NCBI GenBank assembly: GCA_039029355.1
Contig: JBCCGI010000015.1
Span: 1-64,000, forward strand
Origin: JBCCGI01 sp039029355
GTDB lineage: Bacteria; Planctomycetota; UBA1135; GCA-002686595
DNA length: 64,000 nucleotides
Direction: 5' to 3'
Positions 8,456 to 17,182 of this stretch are shown piece after piece. Below the pieces are notes generated by a model. The model had not been told where the DNA came from. It made no database searches and saw nothing but the letters and a program-made list of their open reading frames with translations. Each line of letters begins with the position of its first letter. Position 1 is the first letter of the stretch. The position numbers were made by a program, and so were the translations under genes.

Positions 8456-9382
8456 ATGAAGCGTCTCGGGACCGCGCTCGCCCTTCTCCTTGTTCTCGTC
8501 GGGTGCACCACCACCGGATCCTTTCCGGCCGAGTCGCCCCCGCCGCCCCCGTTCGTGGGAGCCAGCACCCACTCCTGGGACAAGCTGGCCGAGTTGGAAG
8601 CCTGGCTCGACGGGCCGGGTCCTTCGCATTATCCCGACAAGCGGCCTCAGGCCGAGCTTGCCCTGGCGGAAGGTCGTTTGAACTTCGCGAAGAAGGACGG
8701 CACCCGGCTGCCGGCCGCCACGCTGGCGCGGCGCGTGGCCGCGGCCGAGGCGGGCTTCCGGAGGGTGCTCTCGGACCCCGAGGCCAGCTCGCTGGAGCGG
8801 CGCCGCGCGCGCACCGGCCTGGACAACGCGCGCGATCTGCGTGCGCCGAGGCCCGCGCAGGCGTCCACGACCGCGGTGCGTACGCGCTCGACCTGGGGCG
8901 CACGGCCGTCGATGCCCGGGCGCCTCACCCCCCAGCGCGGCCGCTACACGCGCATCACGGTGCACCACTCCGCGCCGCCCCAGCCGCTGCCGGTCGGGGC
9001 CTCGGCCGCGGTGTACGCGGACGAGATCCGGCGCCTTCAGCGCTACCACATGGACCAGGTGACGCCGCGCTGCGGCGACATCGGCTACCACTTCCTGATC
9101 GATCCGAACGGGGCGATCTACGAGGGCCGCTCCCTGCGCTGGCAGGGCGCACACGCCGGCGGCAGCAACAACGTCGACAACATCGGCATCTGCGTGCTCG
9201 GCGACTTCCGGCACAAGCTCCCGACCGAGCAGGCGCTGGCGACGCTCGAGCGGCTGATCGAGGACCTGCGCACGCGCCAGGGCATCCCGCGCGACAGCCG
9301 TCACATCGTCGGGCACCAGGAGCTCAAGGCCACCGCCTGCCCGGGCGATCGGCTGATGGGCTGGCTCGAGCGCTACCGCTAG
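8456..9382 (+). CDS. Lipoprotein N-acetylmuramoyl-L-alanine amidase, PGRP/Amidase_2 type
   Basis: 308 residues. The start at 8456 is followed by a lipoprotein signal, LVLVGC with Cys17 as the lipidated residue. A helical linker precedes an amidase domain (about 143-308): RSTWGARPS, ITVHHSA with His170/171, GYHFLIDPNGAIYEGR, DNIGICVLGDF and IVGHQELKATACPGD with His287 and Cys295. The His-His-Cys zinc ligands and the R-x-x-W-G-A start are those of peptidoglycan-recognition-protein amidases, which cut the bond between muramic acid and L-alanine. It is thus an outer-envelope cell wall hydrolase. Its 3' end overlaps the convergent uppP by four bases. Confidence 0.92.
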   Translation: MKRLGTALALLLVLVGCTTTGSFPAESPPPPPFVGASTHSWDKLAELEAWLDGPGPSHYPDKRPQAELALAEGRLNFAKKDGTRLPAATLARRVAAAEAGFRRVLSDPEASSLERRRARTGLDNARDLRAPRPAQASTTAVRTRSTWGARPSMPGRLTPQRGRYTRITVHHSAPPQPLPVGASAAVYADEIRRLQRYHMDQVTPRCGDIGYHFLIDPNGAIYEGRSLRWQGAHAGGSNNVDNIGICVLGDFRHKLPTEQALATLERLIEDLRTRQGIPRDSRHIVGHQELKATACPGDRLMGWLERYR

Positions 9383-10227
9383 CCGAGGAACAGCAGCACG
9401 CCCGCGCCGAGCACGAGGCAGTACACCGAGAACCACGCGAAGGCCCCGCGCGCGAGGAACGCGAGCAGCATCCGCATCGCGCCCCAGCCGACGAAGCCGG
9501 CGAAGAGCGTGGCCCAGATCAACGGCGCAAGGCCGCCGCCGGAGGTCTCCTCCATCGCGCCCGGCAGCTCGAGCACCGCCGCGCCGAGGATGGTCGGGAT
9601 GGCGAGCAGGAACGAGAAGCGCGCCGCCGCCGCAGGGCGCAGGCCGAGCAGCAGACCGCACGCGATCGTGGTGCCCGAGCGCGAGATGCCCGGCAGGATC
9701 GCGAGCGCCTGGGAGACGCCGATGAGCAGCGCCTGATGCCAGCGCGGGCACTGCGACTCCTCGCCGTCCTCGCCGCGAGCCTCCGCATCGGCGGCGCGCG
9801 CCTCCCCCCGCCGGCGCGCGAGCTCGCCGGTGATCAGGATGCCCGAGGTCGCCACGAGGCCCCACGCGGCGGTCATCGGCTTCTCGAACAGCCCGTGGAT
9901 GCTGTCGCGGAAGGTGAGTCCGATCACCGCCGCGGGGATCGTGCCCAGCACGATGAGCAGCGGCTCGACCAGGTCGCCCGAGAGCGCGCCCTTGACGAGC
10001 CGGAGGAGGTCGGCGCGGTACACGACGAGCACCGCGAGCAGCGTCCCGACGTGCAGCGCCACGTCGACGCCGATCGCGGGTCGGTCGAAGCCGAGCGCGG
10101 CCTGGGTCAGAACGAGGTGGCCCGAGGAGCTGACCGGAAGGAACTCGGTCAGCCCCTGGAGCAGCGCCAGGAGCGAGAGCGACTCGAAGTCCGGCAGCGC
10201 TCCCGAATCGAAGCGCGGGAACAGCAT
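9379..10227 (-). CDS. uppP: Undecaprenyl-diphosphatase (lipid carrier recycling)
   Basis: 282 residues of a polytopic membrane protein of the UppP/BacA family, which dephosphorylates undecaprenyl diphosphate so that the carrier can be reused for peptidoglycan and polysaccharide synthesis. Both signature blocks are present: QGLTEFLPVSSSGHLVL (residues 24-40) and ILPGISRSGTTIACG with Arg183. Size and hydrophobic profile fit the family. A charged insertion of about 25 residues (about 137-162, Glu/Ala/Arg-rich) lies in a loop. It converges with and overlaps the PGRP amidase, and the same carrier would serve the large polysaccharide locus farther along. Confidence 0.95.
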   Translation of the reverse strand: MLFPRFDSGALPDFESLSLLALLQGLTEFLPVSSSGHLVLTQAALGFDRPAIGVDVALHVGTLLAVLVVYRADLLRLVKGALSGDLVEPLLIVLGTIPAAVIGLTFRDSIHGLFEKPMTAAWGLVATSGILITGELARRRGEARAADAEARGEDGEESQCPRWHQALLIGVSQALAILPGISRSGTTIACGLLLGLRPAAAARFSFLLAIPTILGAAVLELPGAMEETSGGGLAPLIWATLFAGFVGWGAMRMLLAFLARGAFAWFSVYCLVLGAGVLLFLG

Positions 10228-10236
10228 CGTGCCCGC

Positions 10237-11361
10237 CTAGGCGTCGAGGCCCTGGGCGGCCACGTCGGCGGGCACGTATTCCATGTCGAAGGCCTCGGCC
10301 ACGCCCTGGTAGGTCACGCGGCCGGCGATGACGTTGGCGGCGCTGGCGAGCGGCGCGTTCTCGCGGATCGAGCGCGCGGCGCCCAGCTCGGCCAGGGTCA
10401 GCGTCCAGGCCAGCGTGGCGTTGGTCAGCGCCACGGTGCTGGTCTGCGGCACCGCCCCGGGCATGTTCGCGACGCCGTAGTGGATCACGCCGTCGACGTC
10501 GTACACCGGGTCGGCGTGGGTGGTCGGCTTGCAGGTCTCGACGCAGCCCCCCTGGTCGACCGCGACGTCGACGATGACCGCGCCCTGCTTCATGAGCTGC
10601 AGGTCCTCGCGCCGCACCAGCTTGGGCGCCGCCGCACCGGGGATCAGCACCGCCCCCACGACGAGGTCCGCGTGCACCAGGTGCTGGCGGATCGTCATCG
10701 GCGCCGAGAAGACCGTGCGGCAGTTGCGCGGCATGACCTCGTCGAGGTAGCGCAGCCGGTCCAGGTTGACGTCCATGATCGTCACGTCGGCGCCGAGCCC
10801 GCAGGCCATGCGCGCCGCGTTCATCCCCACGATGCCCCCGCCGAGCACCAGCACGCGCGCGCGCTTCACGCCGGGCACGCCGCCCAGCAGGATCCCGAGG
10901 CCGCCCTGGGGCTTCTCCAGGTACTTGGCCCCCTCCTGGATCGCCATGCGGCCGGCGACCTCGCTCATGGGCGTCAGCAGCGGCAGCGTGCGCCCCACCT
11001 CGAGCGTCTCGTACGCGAAGCAGTGGGCGCCGGTGGCCTGCAGCGCCTCGGTCAGCTTGCGGTCGGCGGCGAGGTGCAGGTAGGTGAACAGGATCTGGTT
11101 CTCGCGCAGCCGCGGCCACTCCTCGGCCAGCGGCTCCTTCACCTTCAGGATCATGTCGCTCGCCGCGAAGATCGCGTCCGCGTCGGCCAGGATCTCGCAG
11201 CTGGCCTCGCGGTAGTCGTCGTCGCTGAAGCCGCTGCCCACGCCGGCTCCGGACTGGACCGCCACCTGGTGGCCCGCGGCCACGAGGCGATCGGCGCCAA
11301 CGGGGGTGAGGGCGACCCGGTTTTCCTGGGCCTTGATCTCGGTGGGGACGCCGATCTTCAA
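10237..11361 (-). CDS. ald: Alanine dehydrogenase
   Basis: 374 residues from a TTG codon at 11361. This start is chosen because MKIGVPTEIKAQENRVAL is the family's N-terminus and a good Shine-Dalgarno AGGAG lies eight bases upstream; the longer frame up to 11517 has no such sequence. The enzyme interconverts L-alanine and pyruvate with NAD. Seen: Arg15, Lys75 in ILKVKEP, His96 in YLHLAAD, the Rossmann motif VLGGGIVGMNAARMA and an Asp-containing DVAVDQGG segment, the usual substrate and coenzyme residues. It is immediately upstream of uppP on the same strand (9-base gap), so the two may be co-transcribed. Confidence 0.94.
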   Translation of the reverse strand: MKIGVPTEIKAQENRVALTPVGADRLVAAGHQVAVQSGAGVGSGFSDDDYREASCEILADADAIFAASDMILKVKEPLAEEWPRLRENQILFTYLHLAADRKLTEALQATGAHCFAYETLEVGRTLPLLTPMSEVAGRMAIQEGAKYLEKPQGGLGILLGGVPGVKRARVLVLGGGIVGMNAARMACGLGADVTIMDVNLDRLRYLDEVMPRNCRTVFSAPMTIRQHLVHADLVVGAVLIPGAAAPKLVRREDLQLMKQGAVIVDVAVDQGGCVETCKPTTHADPVYDVDGVIHYGVANMPGAVPQTSTVALTNATLAWTLTLAELGAARSIRENAPLASAANVIAGRVTYQGVAEAFDMEYVPADVAAQGLDA

Positions 11362-11449
11362 AAGCGAATCTCCTAAGGAGGAAGGGGGGGAAGCCCGGCC
11401 CTCGGCGGCCGGGCCGGGAGTGTAGCGCCCGCCTGCCCGAGGAAAACCC

Positions 11450-11478
11450 TTGAGGGCGGCGTGGGCTCGCTCTAGTCT
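11450..11478 (+). promoter_or_regulatory. Candidate sigma-70 promoter of tRNA-Val
   Basis: TTGAGG (11450-11455), a 17-base spacer and TAGTCT (11473-11478) resemble -35 and -10 boxes and lie 32 bases before the tRNA. The -10 match is weak. A 7-bp hairpin with a TTG loop (11489-11505) sits between this and the tRNA. Confidence 0.35.
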
Positions 11479-11510
11479 GCGCGGCCGATCGGGAGTTGCT
11501 CCCGACTCAC

Positions 11511-11587
<77 letters not shown>

Positions 11588-11732
11588 CCGCGGCCCCCGG
11601 GCGGGTCGCCGCGGCGCGGAAAAAAGTCCCCGGGGCGAGCTCGACCACGCCCGGAAACCCCGCTTGCGCGCTCCCGCAGGCCGCTCGTTGCCCTCGCTCA
11701 CATAGTCGGGGCCCGGTCCGTAGAGTGACCCC

Positions 11733-13034
11733 ATGAGCGCGATTCTCCTCGGCCTCGGACTGATGCAGCTCACCTCCGTCCCCCCCCAGGACGCCGACGC
11801 GTGGGAGCGACGCGTCACGCCGGTCGTGCGGGTGGTCCAGGGCGCCCGCCCCGCGGTGGTCTACATCCAGACCAACGTGCCCTCCCTGCGGCGCGACTTC
11901 TTCGGGCGCGTCTTCCGCGAGAACCAGCAGAGCTCGGGCTCGGGCGTGGTGATCTACGAGGAGGGCTACATCGTCACCAACTACCACGTGGTGAAGGGCG
12001 CCAACGAGATCGTCGTGCGCTTCGACCCGGCGATCAGCGAGCGCGTCTACGAAGCCCAGCTCATCTCCTTCAACGAGGCCGAGGACCTGGCGCTGCTCAA
12101 GATCGACGGCGAGGACCCCTTCCCCACCGTGCCGCTGGGCATCTCGTCGGACCTGATGATCGGCGAGACCGTGCTCGCCATCGGCAACCCGTACGGCCAG
12201 ACGCTGTCGGTCAGCCAGGGGATCATCTCGGGGCTCCACCGCAACGTGAACGCGTCGGGGCTGTCGTTCAGCAACCTGATCCAGACCGACGCGTCGATCA
12301 ACCCGGGCAACTCCGGCGGGCCGCTCCTGAACATCAACGGCGACCTGATCGGGATCAACACCGTCGTGAACACCGCGGCCGAGAACATCGGCTTCGCGAT
12401 CCCGGTCGACCAGGTGCAGCTGGTGCTGCGCGAGCACCTGCTCTCGCCCTCGAAGGCGCGCGGCTGGCTGGGCTTCGAGGTCGACCTCGACCGCCTGACC
12501 ATCGAGGACGTCACCGCCGGCGGCCCCGCGGCCAGCGAGGGGCTGGAGGTCGGCGACCGCGTCGTCGCGCTCAACGGCAAGCCGCTGGAGACGGCCGAGG
12601 ACTACCGCCTGGCGCGCGTTTCGGTGCAGCCGGGCGAGGAGGTCTCGATCCGCGTGCGCCGCGGCGCCCTGAGCCGCTCGTACGACCTCCTGGCCTGGGA
12701 CCGCGCCGACTACATCACGTACCGCCACGCCGGCATGGTGGTGCAGCCGGTCGTCATCAACACCTCGCGCGCGGTGCGGCTGACCAAGGTGCGGCCGGGC
12801 GGGCCGGCGGCCGAGCTCGGGCTGCAGGCGGAGGACATCATCGAGGCGGTGCAGCCCGAGGGCCGCCGCGCGCAGCGCATCGGCTCGGCGGACGAGCTGG
12901 CGCTGCTGCTGACACGCCTGAAGCCGGGCACCGAGATGCGCGTCGACATCTGGCGCGACGAGAACCAGAACGGCCGGCTGGACTTCACCAAGCGGCGCAG
13001 CGAGGCCTACAAGGGCTTCATCGCGGTCGAGTAG
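11733..13034 (+). CDS. HtrA/DegP-like trypsin-family serine protease with two PDZ regions
   Basis: 433 residues. A short hydrophobic N-terminus (MSAILLGLGLMQL) may export it. The protease domain covers about 30-235 with a complete triad: His85 in TNYHVV, Asp118 in AEDLALL and Ser194 in NPGNSGGPL. Two PDZ-like regions follow (about 243-325 with GLEVGDRVVALNG, and about 335-430 with GLQAEDIIEAVQ). HtrA proteins degrade or refold damaged envelope proteins. The last segment contains a D-x-N-x-N-G-x-L-D sequence (DENQNGRLD), resembling a calcium-binding loop. It ends three bases from the convergent membrane protein gene. Confidence 0.93.
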   Translation: MSAILLGLGLMQLTSVPPQDADAWERRVTPVVRVVQGARPAVVYIQTNVPSLRRDFFGRVFRENQQSSGSGVVIYEEGYIVTNYHVVKGANEIVVRFDPAISERVYEAQLISFNEAEDLALLKIDGEDPFPTVPLGISSDLMIGETVLAIGNPYGQTLSVSQGIISGLHRNVNASGLSFSNLIQTDASINPGNSGGPLLNINGDLIGINTVVNTAAENIGFAIPVDQVQLVLREHLLSPSKARGWLGFEVDLDRLTIEDVTAGGPAASEGLEVGDRVVALNGKPLETAEDYRLARVSVQPGEEVSIRVRRGALSRSYDLLAWDRADYITYRHAGMVVQPVVINTSRAVRLTKVRPGGPAAELGLQAEDIIEAVQPEGRRAQRIGSADELALLLTRLKPGTEMRVDIWRDENQNGRLDFTKRRSEAYKGFIAVE

Positions 13035-13037
13035 CCG

Positions 13038-14918
13038 TCAGTCGCCGACGCCGAGGCGCTCCAGCAGCCCGGCGTCCCAAACCAGCGGCAGCATGCGGCT
13101 GGCGGCGACCGGGCGGTTCTGGATACCGCGCGCGTCGTCGACCACGCGCAGCTCGAGGTAGGCCCGCGTCGCGCCGGTGTCGGCGGCCTGGATCAACGCG
13201 TCGCCCAGGGTCGCCAGGGTGCCGAGCCGCAGCACGTCGCCGAGCGTGACGCGCCGCACCGGGCTCTGGATGCCGCCGGGGTCGAGCTCGAGCACGCCCC
13301 CCTCCGCGGGCCCCCAGGTGCCGGGCTCGTAGCCGAGCTCGGTGTAGACCAGGAACTCGAAGCGGCCGGTGTAGGTGCCCCAGATCTCGAGCACCGCGCC
13401 GCCGGCGTCGACGGTGGCGACGCTCTCGTCGAGGACCAGCGGGCCAAAGTCGCGCTCGCCGCCGACGGTCACCGGAATCTCGGGGACCATGCGCTGGGCG
13501 CGGCCGAAGGGCCACACCAGGTGGTCGTGGGGCCGGTAGACGTAGCGGCGCTCGCGCTCGCCCGGGGTGCGCTGGGCGAAGAGCACCCGCAGGGGCCACA
13601 CCGGACGGGGCGAGGCCTCGAAGGGCGCCCGAAAGCGGTCGGCGGCGCCCCAGGCGAGGCAGTAGGCGCCGCCGTGCTCGCGCGGGAAGGTGGAGTCGAA
13701 CACCGGGTCCTCGGAGGCCGGCACACCCGCCACCGCCTCGCGGGCGCGCGCCACGTGCGACTCGGCCAGCGCGGCGGCGTCGGCCCACTCGCGGGCGTCG
13801 ACGAAGGCTCCCTCGGCGCGGACCAGGACGGCCAGGAGGACCGGGAGCAGCGCCACGAGCGCAGCGCGACCCGGGCGCGGACGCAGCCCGGCCCCGACCG
13901 CAACCGCCAGGAGGGCGTCCGCCAGGAAGAGCACGCGCCGGTTCTGCTCCTCGACCAGCCCGTCGGAGAGCAGCGGGAAGAGCGGCAGGAGCGCCGCCCC
14001 GGCCGCCGCGACCCCGAAGGCCGCCGCGCGCCAGGCGGGCGCCTTCGCGCGCGAGAGCAAGAGCGCCGCCGTTCCCGCAACCAGGACCGGCCACAGGAAC
14101 GAAACGGCCGCGCGGCCGGCCGCCAGCGCGGCCGCGGGTCCCAGCCCGTGGACCGGGTAGCCCCCCACCCACGTCCCGAGCGCGGCCCGCCGTGCCAGAA
14201 AGGCCACCGAGGCGCCCACCAAGAGGGGCAGAAACGTCCCCAACGCGGCCCGCAGCGCACCGCCGCGGGCGAGGGCGAGGGTCAGCCCTAGGGCCGGCAC
14301 GCAGAAGGCCAGCTCCTTCGAGGCGCAGGCGAGAAAGGCCGTGAGGGCGGCTCCGAGCGCCGCGCCGGCGCCGCGCCCGAGCGCCAGCCAGCAGGCGAGC
14401 AGCACGAGCGGGACGGTCTGGGAATCCACCCGGCCCACAATCCACGTCACCGTGCCACCGTGCTCGGGAAACGAGCCCGCCAGGAGCCCCGCCGCCAGGG
14501 CCCCGGGGCGCCCCGCGCCCAGACGGAGGGCGAGAAGCCCCGCCAGAACGGCCCCGGCCGCATGCCAGGCGAGGTTGTAGCGGCGCAGCGGGACCGGATC
14601 GACGCCGGTCAGGAGCTCCTGCACGTCCAGCGACGCCGTCACCAGCGGCCGCCAGAAGCGGATCACGCGCATGCCGTACTGCGGCTGCCCCCAGTCCGCG
14701 AAGGGGGCCTCGCGCGCGACGTACGCCAGGGCCGAGGTGTCGTCGGAGATCAGCGGCGCGTCGAGGGTCCCGAACGATGGCGCGAGCGCGAAAAAAAGCA
14801 CCGCCAAGACCCACGCCAGGTGCCGCCCCGGGCCAACGGCCGGCGGCGCGTCAGGCGCTCCGGATCGGCCTTCCGGGGGGGTCTCGGGAGCCCGCGGATC
14901 GGGTTCGGTCGCCGCCAC
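13038..14918 (-). CDS. GT-C-like multi-span membrane protein, function unknown
   Basis: 626 residues if the GTG at 14918 is used; the frame is open to a TTG at 15080, and I could not find a decisive ribosome-binding site, so the start is uncertain. After a Pro/Gly-rich lead come about ten hydrophobic segments (about 35-415). The first luminal loop has PLISDDTSALAYV, then WRPLVTASLDVQELLTGVDP and RRYNLAWHA, which resembles the R-P...N...H loop of GT-C glycosyltransferases using polyprenyl-phosphate sugars. A roughly 210-residue soluble C-terminal domain follows. It may transfer a sugar at the outer face of the membrane. It converges on HtrA and diverges from the carbamoyltransferase cassette. 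Confidence 0.65.
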   Translation of the reverse strand: MAATEPDPRAPETPPEGRSGAPDAPPAVGPGRHLAWVLAVLFFALAPSFGTLDAPLISDDTSALAYVAREAPFADWGQPQYGMRVIRFWRPLVTASLDVQELLTGVDPVPLRRYNLAWHAAGAVLAGLLALRLGAGRPGALAAGLLAGSFPEHGGTVTWIVGRVDSQTVPLVLLACWLALGRGAGAALGAALTAFLACASKELAFCVPALGLTLALARGGALRAALGTFLPLLVGASVAFLARRAALGTWVGGYPVHGLGPAAALAAGRAAVSFLWPVLVAGTAALLLSRAKAPAWRAAAFGVAAAGAALLPLFPLLSDGLVEEQNRRVLFLADALLAVAVGAGLRPRPGRAALVALLPVLLAVLVRAEGAFVDAREWADAAALAESHVARAREAVAGVPASEDPVFDSTFPREHGGAYCLAWGAADRFRAPFEASPRPVWPLRVLFAQRTPGERERRYVYRPHDHLVWPFGRAQRMVPEIPVTVGGERDFGPLVLDESVATVDAGGAVLEIWGTYTGRFEFLVYTELGYEPGTWGPAEGGVLELDPGGIQSPVRRVTLGDVLRLGTLATLGDALIQAADTGATRAYLELRVVDDARGIQNRPVAASRMLPLVWDAGLLERLGVGD

Positions 14919-15160
14919 CGCAGAGAGCCTAGGGGTCGATCGCGAGGGATCCAGCCTCCAGGCGAGGCATAGGCCGTCCTCGCGCTCTATACTTTTCGCC
15001 CCAGAATCGAACAGCCGGACGTCGCGCACGGAGTCGTCGCCCCCCTGGGGAGCCCACGCCAACTGCCCCGCAAGGGCCAAGGATGGCTACAGCGTCCCCC
15101 AGCACAGGGCCGAAGGAAACGACGTCCCTCCCCCCCCTCCGTTTACGCCGCTCACACTCC

Positions 15161-15370
15161 ATGCAGGCTTTGCTCCAGTTCTCCGAGCGCTTCGGGAACA
15201 TGCTCTCGCGCGTGTTCCTGACCCTCCTGTACTTCCTGGTCCTAGGCCCCTTCGCGATCTTCTACCGCCTCGTCGCCGACCCGCTGCGGATCCGGCGCCC
15301 GGACAAGTCGAACTGGTGGGAGTGGGAGGCCAAAAACGAGACGCTGAAGGCAGCGCGGAAGCAGGACTAG
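15161..15370 (+). CDS. SxtJ-like small membrane protein
   Basis: 69 residues from the ATG at 15161 (an in-frame ATG at 15083 would add 26 low-complexity residues). It has one hydrophobic stretch (FLTLLYFLVLGPFAIFYRL, about 20-38) followed by DPLRIRRPDKSNWWEWE. This resembles the C-terminal half of SxtJ proteins, in which a membrane segment ending in a G-x-x-x-R-L pattern is followed by DPL and an S-x-W motif. SxtJ has no known function but accompanies O-carbamoyltransferases. Here it lies four bases before a carbamoyltransferase, so coupling is very likely. The family call is by pattern memory and needs a profile search. Confidence 0.7.
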   Translation: MQALLQFSERFGNMLSRVFLTLLYFLVLGPFAIFYRLVADPLRIRRPDKSNWWEWEAKNETLKAARKQD

Positions 15371-15374
15371 CTCA

Positions 15375-17165
15375 ATGAACATCCTTGGCCTCTCCTTCTA
15401 CTACCACGACTCCGCCGTCGCGCTCGTCCAGGACGGCGTCCTCGTCGCCGCGATCGCCGAGGAGCGCATCAGCCGCGTGAAGCACGACTCGGGCTTCCCC
15501 GAGCTCGCCATCGACTGGGCCCTCAAGGAGGGCGGCGTCACGATCCACGACGTGGACTACGTCGTCTTCTACGAGAAGCCGTTCGTCAAGTTCGAGCGGA
15601 TGCTCATGACGGCGATGGCGACCTTCCCGCGCTCGTCGGCGGTGTTCCGCGAGTCGATGCAGCGCTGGGTGTCGGACAAGCTGTGGATCAAGTCGATGAT
15701 GTCGAAGCGCCTCGGCATCCCGAACTCGAAGATCCTGTTCTGCGACCACCACATGTCGCACGCGGCCTGCAGCTTCTTCACCTCGCCCTTCAAGGACGCC
15801 GCGGTGCTGACCGTCGACGGCGCCGGCGAGTGGTCGACCGCCACCATGGGCGTGGGCCGGGACACCAAGATCGAGATCTTCAAGGAGCTGCGCTTCCCGC
15901 ACTCGCTGGGTCTCCTGTATTCGGCCTTCACGGCCTACTGCGGGTTCGAGATCAACGAGGGCGAGTACAAGCTCATGGGCATGCACCCCTACGGGGAGCC
16001 CAAGTACTGCGACAAGATCTACGAGCTGATCGAGGTCGGCGACGACGGCAGTCTGTGGCACAACATGGACTACTTCGCCTACCACTACTCGCGGGATTCC
16101 ACGCTGAACGACAAGTTCGGCGAGCACTTCGGCCGCCCCGCGCGTGACCCGAAGCTGCAGGACAAGTCGCTGGACCCGTACTACTGCGACATGGCGGCCA
16201 GCATCCAGCGGGTCACCGAAGAGGTCCTGATGAAGATGCTCACGTACCTCAAGGAGGTCACGGGCATGAACGCGGTCACGGTGGCCGGCGGCGTGGCGCT
16301 GAACTCGGTGGCCAACTTCAAGAGCCTCCGCGACGGTCCCTTCGACGACATGTACATCCACCCCGCCCCCGGCGACGACGGCGGCTCGGTGGGCGCGGCG
16401 TACTGGGCGTACAACCACCTCCTGGGCCAGAAGCGCGGCCCGGCGCTCGACCACGCCTATCTCGGCAGCTGGTACGGGGACGACGTCATCGAGGGCTTCC
16501 TCAAGAAGTACGACATCCCCTTCGAGAAGATCGAGGACGACGAGAAGTTCTTCAACTACGTCGCCCAGGCGCTGGCCGACAGCAAGGTCTGCGGCTGGTA
16601 CCGCGGCCGCATGGAGTGGGGCCCGCGGGCCCTCGGCGCGCGCTCGATCATCGCCGACCCGCGCAAGATGGAGATGAAGGAGCTCCTCAACTCCAAGATC
16701 AAGTTCCGCGAGGCCTTCCGGCCCTTCGCCCCCTCGGTCATCGAGGAGCGCGCGGACGAGTTCTTCGAGTTCCCCGAGGCCGAGCGCCACTTCCCCGGTC
16801 GCTTCATGCTCTACGTCGCTCCGGTGCGTGACGAGAAGCGCGACGTGCTGCCCGCGATCACGCACGAGGACGGCTCGGGACGTCTGCAGACGGTCTACAA
16901 AGAGACCAACCCCGACTACCACCGCATGATCGAGCGCTTCGGCGAGATCACCGGCGTGCCGGTCGTCATGAACACGTCGTTCAACCTGAAGGGTGAGCCG
17001 ATCGTGGAGCACCCCTCCCACGCCTTCAACACGTTCAGCCTGAGCGGGATGGACCTGCTCTTCATGAACAACTACATCGTGCACGAGAGCGCCAAGAAGA
17101 AGATCGCCGACACCCGCTTCACCCTGCGCCACGAGGGCGACTCGGTGACGGAGATGGTCAGCTAA
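15375..17165 (+). CDS. O-carbamoyltransferase, NodU/CmcH family (SxtI/TobZ-like)
   Basis: 596 residues, full length for the family that moves a carbamoyl group from carbamoyl phosphate to a hydroxyl of a sugar or natural product. The N-terminal Kae1-like domain begins MNILGLSFYYHDSAVAL and contains HHMSHA (His125, 126, 129; metal binding), VDGAGEWS (147-154), GEYKLMGM (196-203) and VAGGVALNSVAN (303-314). The C-terminal domain holds MEWGPRALGARSI (413-425) and NTSFN (533-537). Neighbours are an SxtJ-like peptide four bases upstream and an SGNH hydrolase 17 bases downstream, the gene company of sxtI in saxitoxin clusters. The acceptor here is unknown; a surface glycan is plausible. Confidence 0.93.
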   Translation: MNILGLSFYYHDSAVALVQDGVLVAAIAEERISRVKHDSGFPELAIDWALKEGGVTIHDVDYVVFYEKPFVKFERMLMTAMATFPRSSAVFRESMQRWVSDKLWIKSMMSKRLGIPNSKILFCDHHMSHAACSFFTSPFKDAAVLTVDGAGEWSTATMGVGRDTKIEIFKELRFPHSLGLLYSAFTAYCGFEINEGEYKLMGMHPYGEPKYCDKIYELIEVGDDGSLWHNMDYFAYHYSRDSTLNDKFGEHFGRPARDPKLQDKSLDPYYCDMAASIQRVTEEVLMKMLTYLKEVTGMNAVTVAGGVALNSVANFKSLRDGPFDDMYIHPAPGDDGGSVGAAYWAYNHLLGQKRGPALDHAYLGSWYGDDVIEGFLKKYDIPFEKIEDDEKFFNYVAQALADSKVCGWYRGRMEWGPRALGARSIIADPRKMEMKELLNSKIKFREAFRPFAPSVIEERADEFFEFPEAERHFPGRFMLYVAPVRDEKRDVLPAITHEDGSGRLQTVYKETNPDYHRMIERFGEITGVPVVMNTSFNLKGEPIVEHPSHAFNTFSLSGMDLLFMNNYIVHESAKKKIADTRFTLRHEGDSVTEMVS

Positions 17166-17182
17166 GGCGGAGCCCAAGACCC

